Of a DNA stretch of 12,915 bases, positions 12,402 through 12,915 are shown in pieces (the stretch's first letter is position 1; each line of letters opens with the position of its first letter). The translations under genes were made by a program, and so were the position numbers. The notes under the pieces were generated by a model. It saw nothing but the letters and a program-made list of their open reading frames with translations, was not told where the DNA came from and did no database searches. This DNA comes from JAVVFH01 sp032250585 (GTDB lineage: Bacteria > Pseudomonadota > Gammaproteobacteria > Xanthomonadales > SZUA-36), in contig JAVVFH010000081.1 in NCBI GenBank assembly GCA_032250585.1, forward strand, positions 1-12,915, given 5' to 3'.

Positions 12402-12915
12402 TCAGGGCACGGGGGTGCTGCGATGTTCGGGCTGCTCGCTACCGGGTTCCAATTCGGACAGGTCTATCCGCACCGCCGTACCGCCGGAAGCGTGCAGCCG
12501 GTCTGTGTCCAGTTCGTACTCGATGGAATCGCTGTGCAGCGTCGTCTGTCCCTGGACAAGCACTGCGGCCCCGTCGAGCAGGACACGCTCGCTGTCGCGG
12601 GTATAGACGATTCGCAGCGCCTGGGCGGTGACCGGTTCCGGCCGCTCCTCCGTTCCGCGCGCCAGAACCAGCTGCGCGGGCGAACCTTGCACTTCGATGA
12701 TCTCGGGGTCTTCCAAAGGGCCGCGGACTGTTGCCCGGTCCGAGACCAGCACCCAGTCACGCACCCGCATCTCGAAGCCGCCGCTGAAATGCATGACATC
12801 CGCTGCCTCGTCTTCCCAGGCAGTCTCGGCCCATAACACGACAATGTCCTCGCCGGAGATGCGAAAAGCTTTGCTGGCTGCTGGCGCAGGCAGCAGCAGA
12901 AACACCAGCGCGAGG
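12402..12915 (-). CDS. LptA/OstA-like periplasmic protein (5' end outside window)
   Basis: The 3' 170 codons of a gene reading off the right edge. The start at 12905 (GTG) is inside a hydrophobic signal peptide that continues upstream (LALVFLLLPAPAAS), so the true start lies beyond the window. After the signal comes the LptA/OstA-type beta-jellyroll repeat pattern: HFSGGFEMRV, a strand with DWVLVSDRATV, QGSPAQLVLAR, then AQALRIVYTRDSERVLLDGAA, TTLHSDSIEYELDTDRLHASGG. LptA carries lipopolysaccharide across the periplasm between LptC and LptD. In most gammaproteobacteria lptA is followed by lptB; here the gene ends 11 nt from the convergent GNAT gene, so no lptB follows, which suggests a paralogue or rearranged locus. 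The partial view limits certainty. Confidence 0.75.
   Translation of the reverse strand, partial: LALVFLLLPAPAASKAFRISGEDIVVLWAETAWEDEAADVMHFSGGFEMRVRDWVLVSDRATVRGPLEDPEIIEVQGSPAQLVLARGTEERPEPVTAQALRIVYTRDSERVLLDGAAVLVQGQTTLHSDSIEYELDTDRLHASGGTAVRIDLSELEPGSEQPEHRSTPVP

Overview
The window is a GC-rich chromosomal stretch, most likely from a Gram-negative gammaproteobacterium or close relative. The evidence is an atpD-atpC end of an ATP synthase operon, a TonB-dependent outer-membrane receptor, an LptA/OstA-type periplasmic protein, a Tat-exported enzyme, a b561-type cytochrome and a CrcB fluoride channel. A run of 10 Ns at 10952-10961 shows that it is a draft scaffold. I see no rRNA, tRNA, CRISPR array, phage gene or transposase, and no obvious defence island. 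It reads as ordinary chromosome with several small accessory cassettes.

Layout. 1-920 (+): the 3' end of atpD and all of atpC, closed by a strong hairpin terminator (926-975) that probably serves both strands. 977-3480 (-): a ZnuD-like TonB receptor with acidic/His-rich segments, preceded by a small Cys/His-rich protein; this looks like a metal (zinc?) uptake pair. 3629-5504 (+): a short HPF/RaiA-type ribosome-associated protein, a 245-nt stretch with a doubtful 46-codon ORF that overlaps the crcB start, then crcB, a DUF190 gene and a cytochrome b561 gene in a tight cluster. The cytochrome seems to lack an internal block carrying one heme ligand. 5628-6728 (-): an SDR-type epimerase/dehydratase with a Tat signal. 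7038-8520 (+): a HAD-IIB phosphatase and a secreted Gly/Tyr/His-rich protein. 8609-10292 (-): a MaoC hydratase and an alpha-methylacyl-CoA racemase, a likely acyl-CoA metabolism operon with a perfect hairpin between its two genes. 10522-12390 (+): an FA2H-like fatty acid/ceramide hydroxylase, broken by the assembly gap, and a GNAT-fold acyltransferase. 12402-12915 (-): the 3' part of an LptA/OstA-like gene that runs off the window.

Working together. The clearest functional units are metal uptake (receptor plus Cys/His protein), fluoride export (CrcB plus DUF190), branched or unsaturated acyl-CoA metabolism (racemase plus MaoC), and a possible lipid-modification pair (FA2H-like hydroxylase plus GNAT acyltransferase). 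The last pair is the best candidate for something under-described: together they could make or hydroxylate an N-acylated (sphingolipid-like) membrane lipid. That is inference from gene families and adjacency only.
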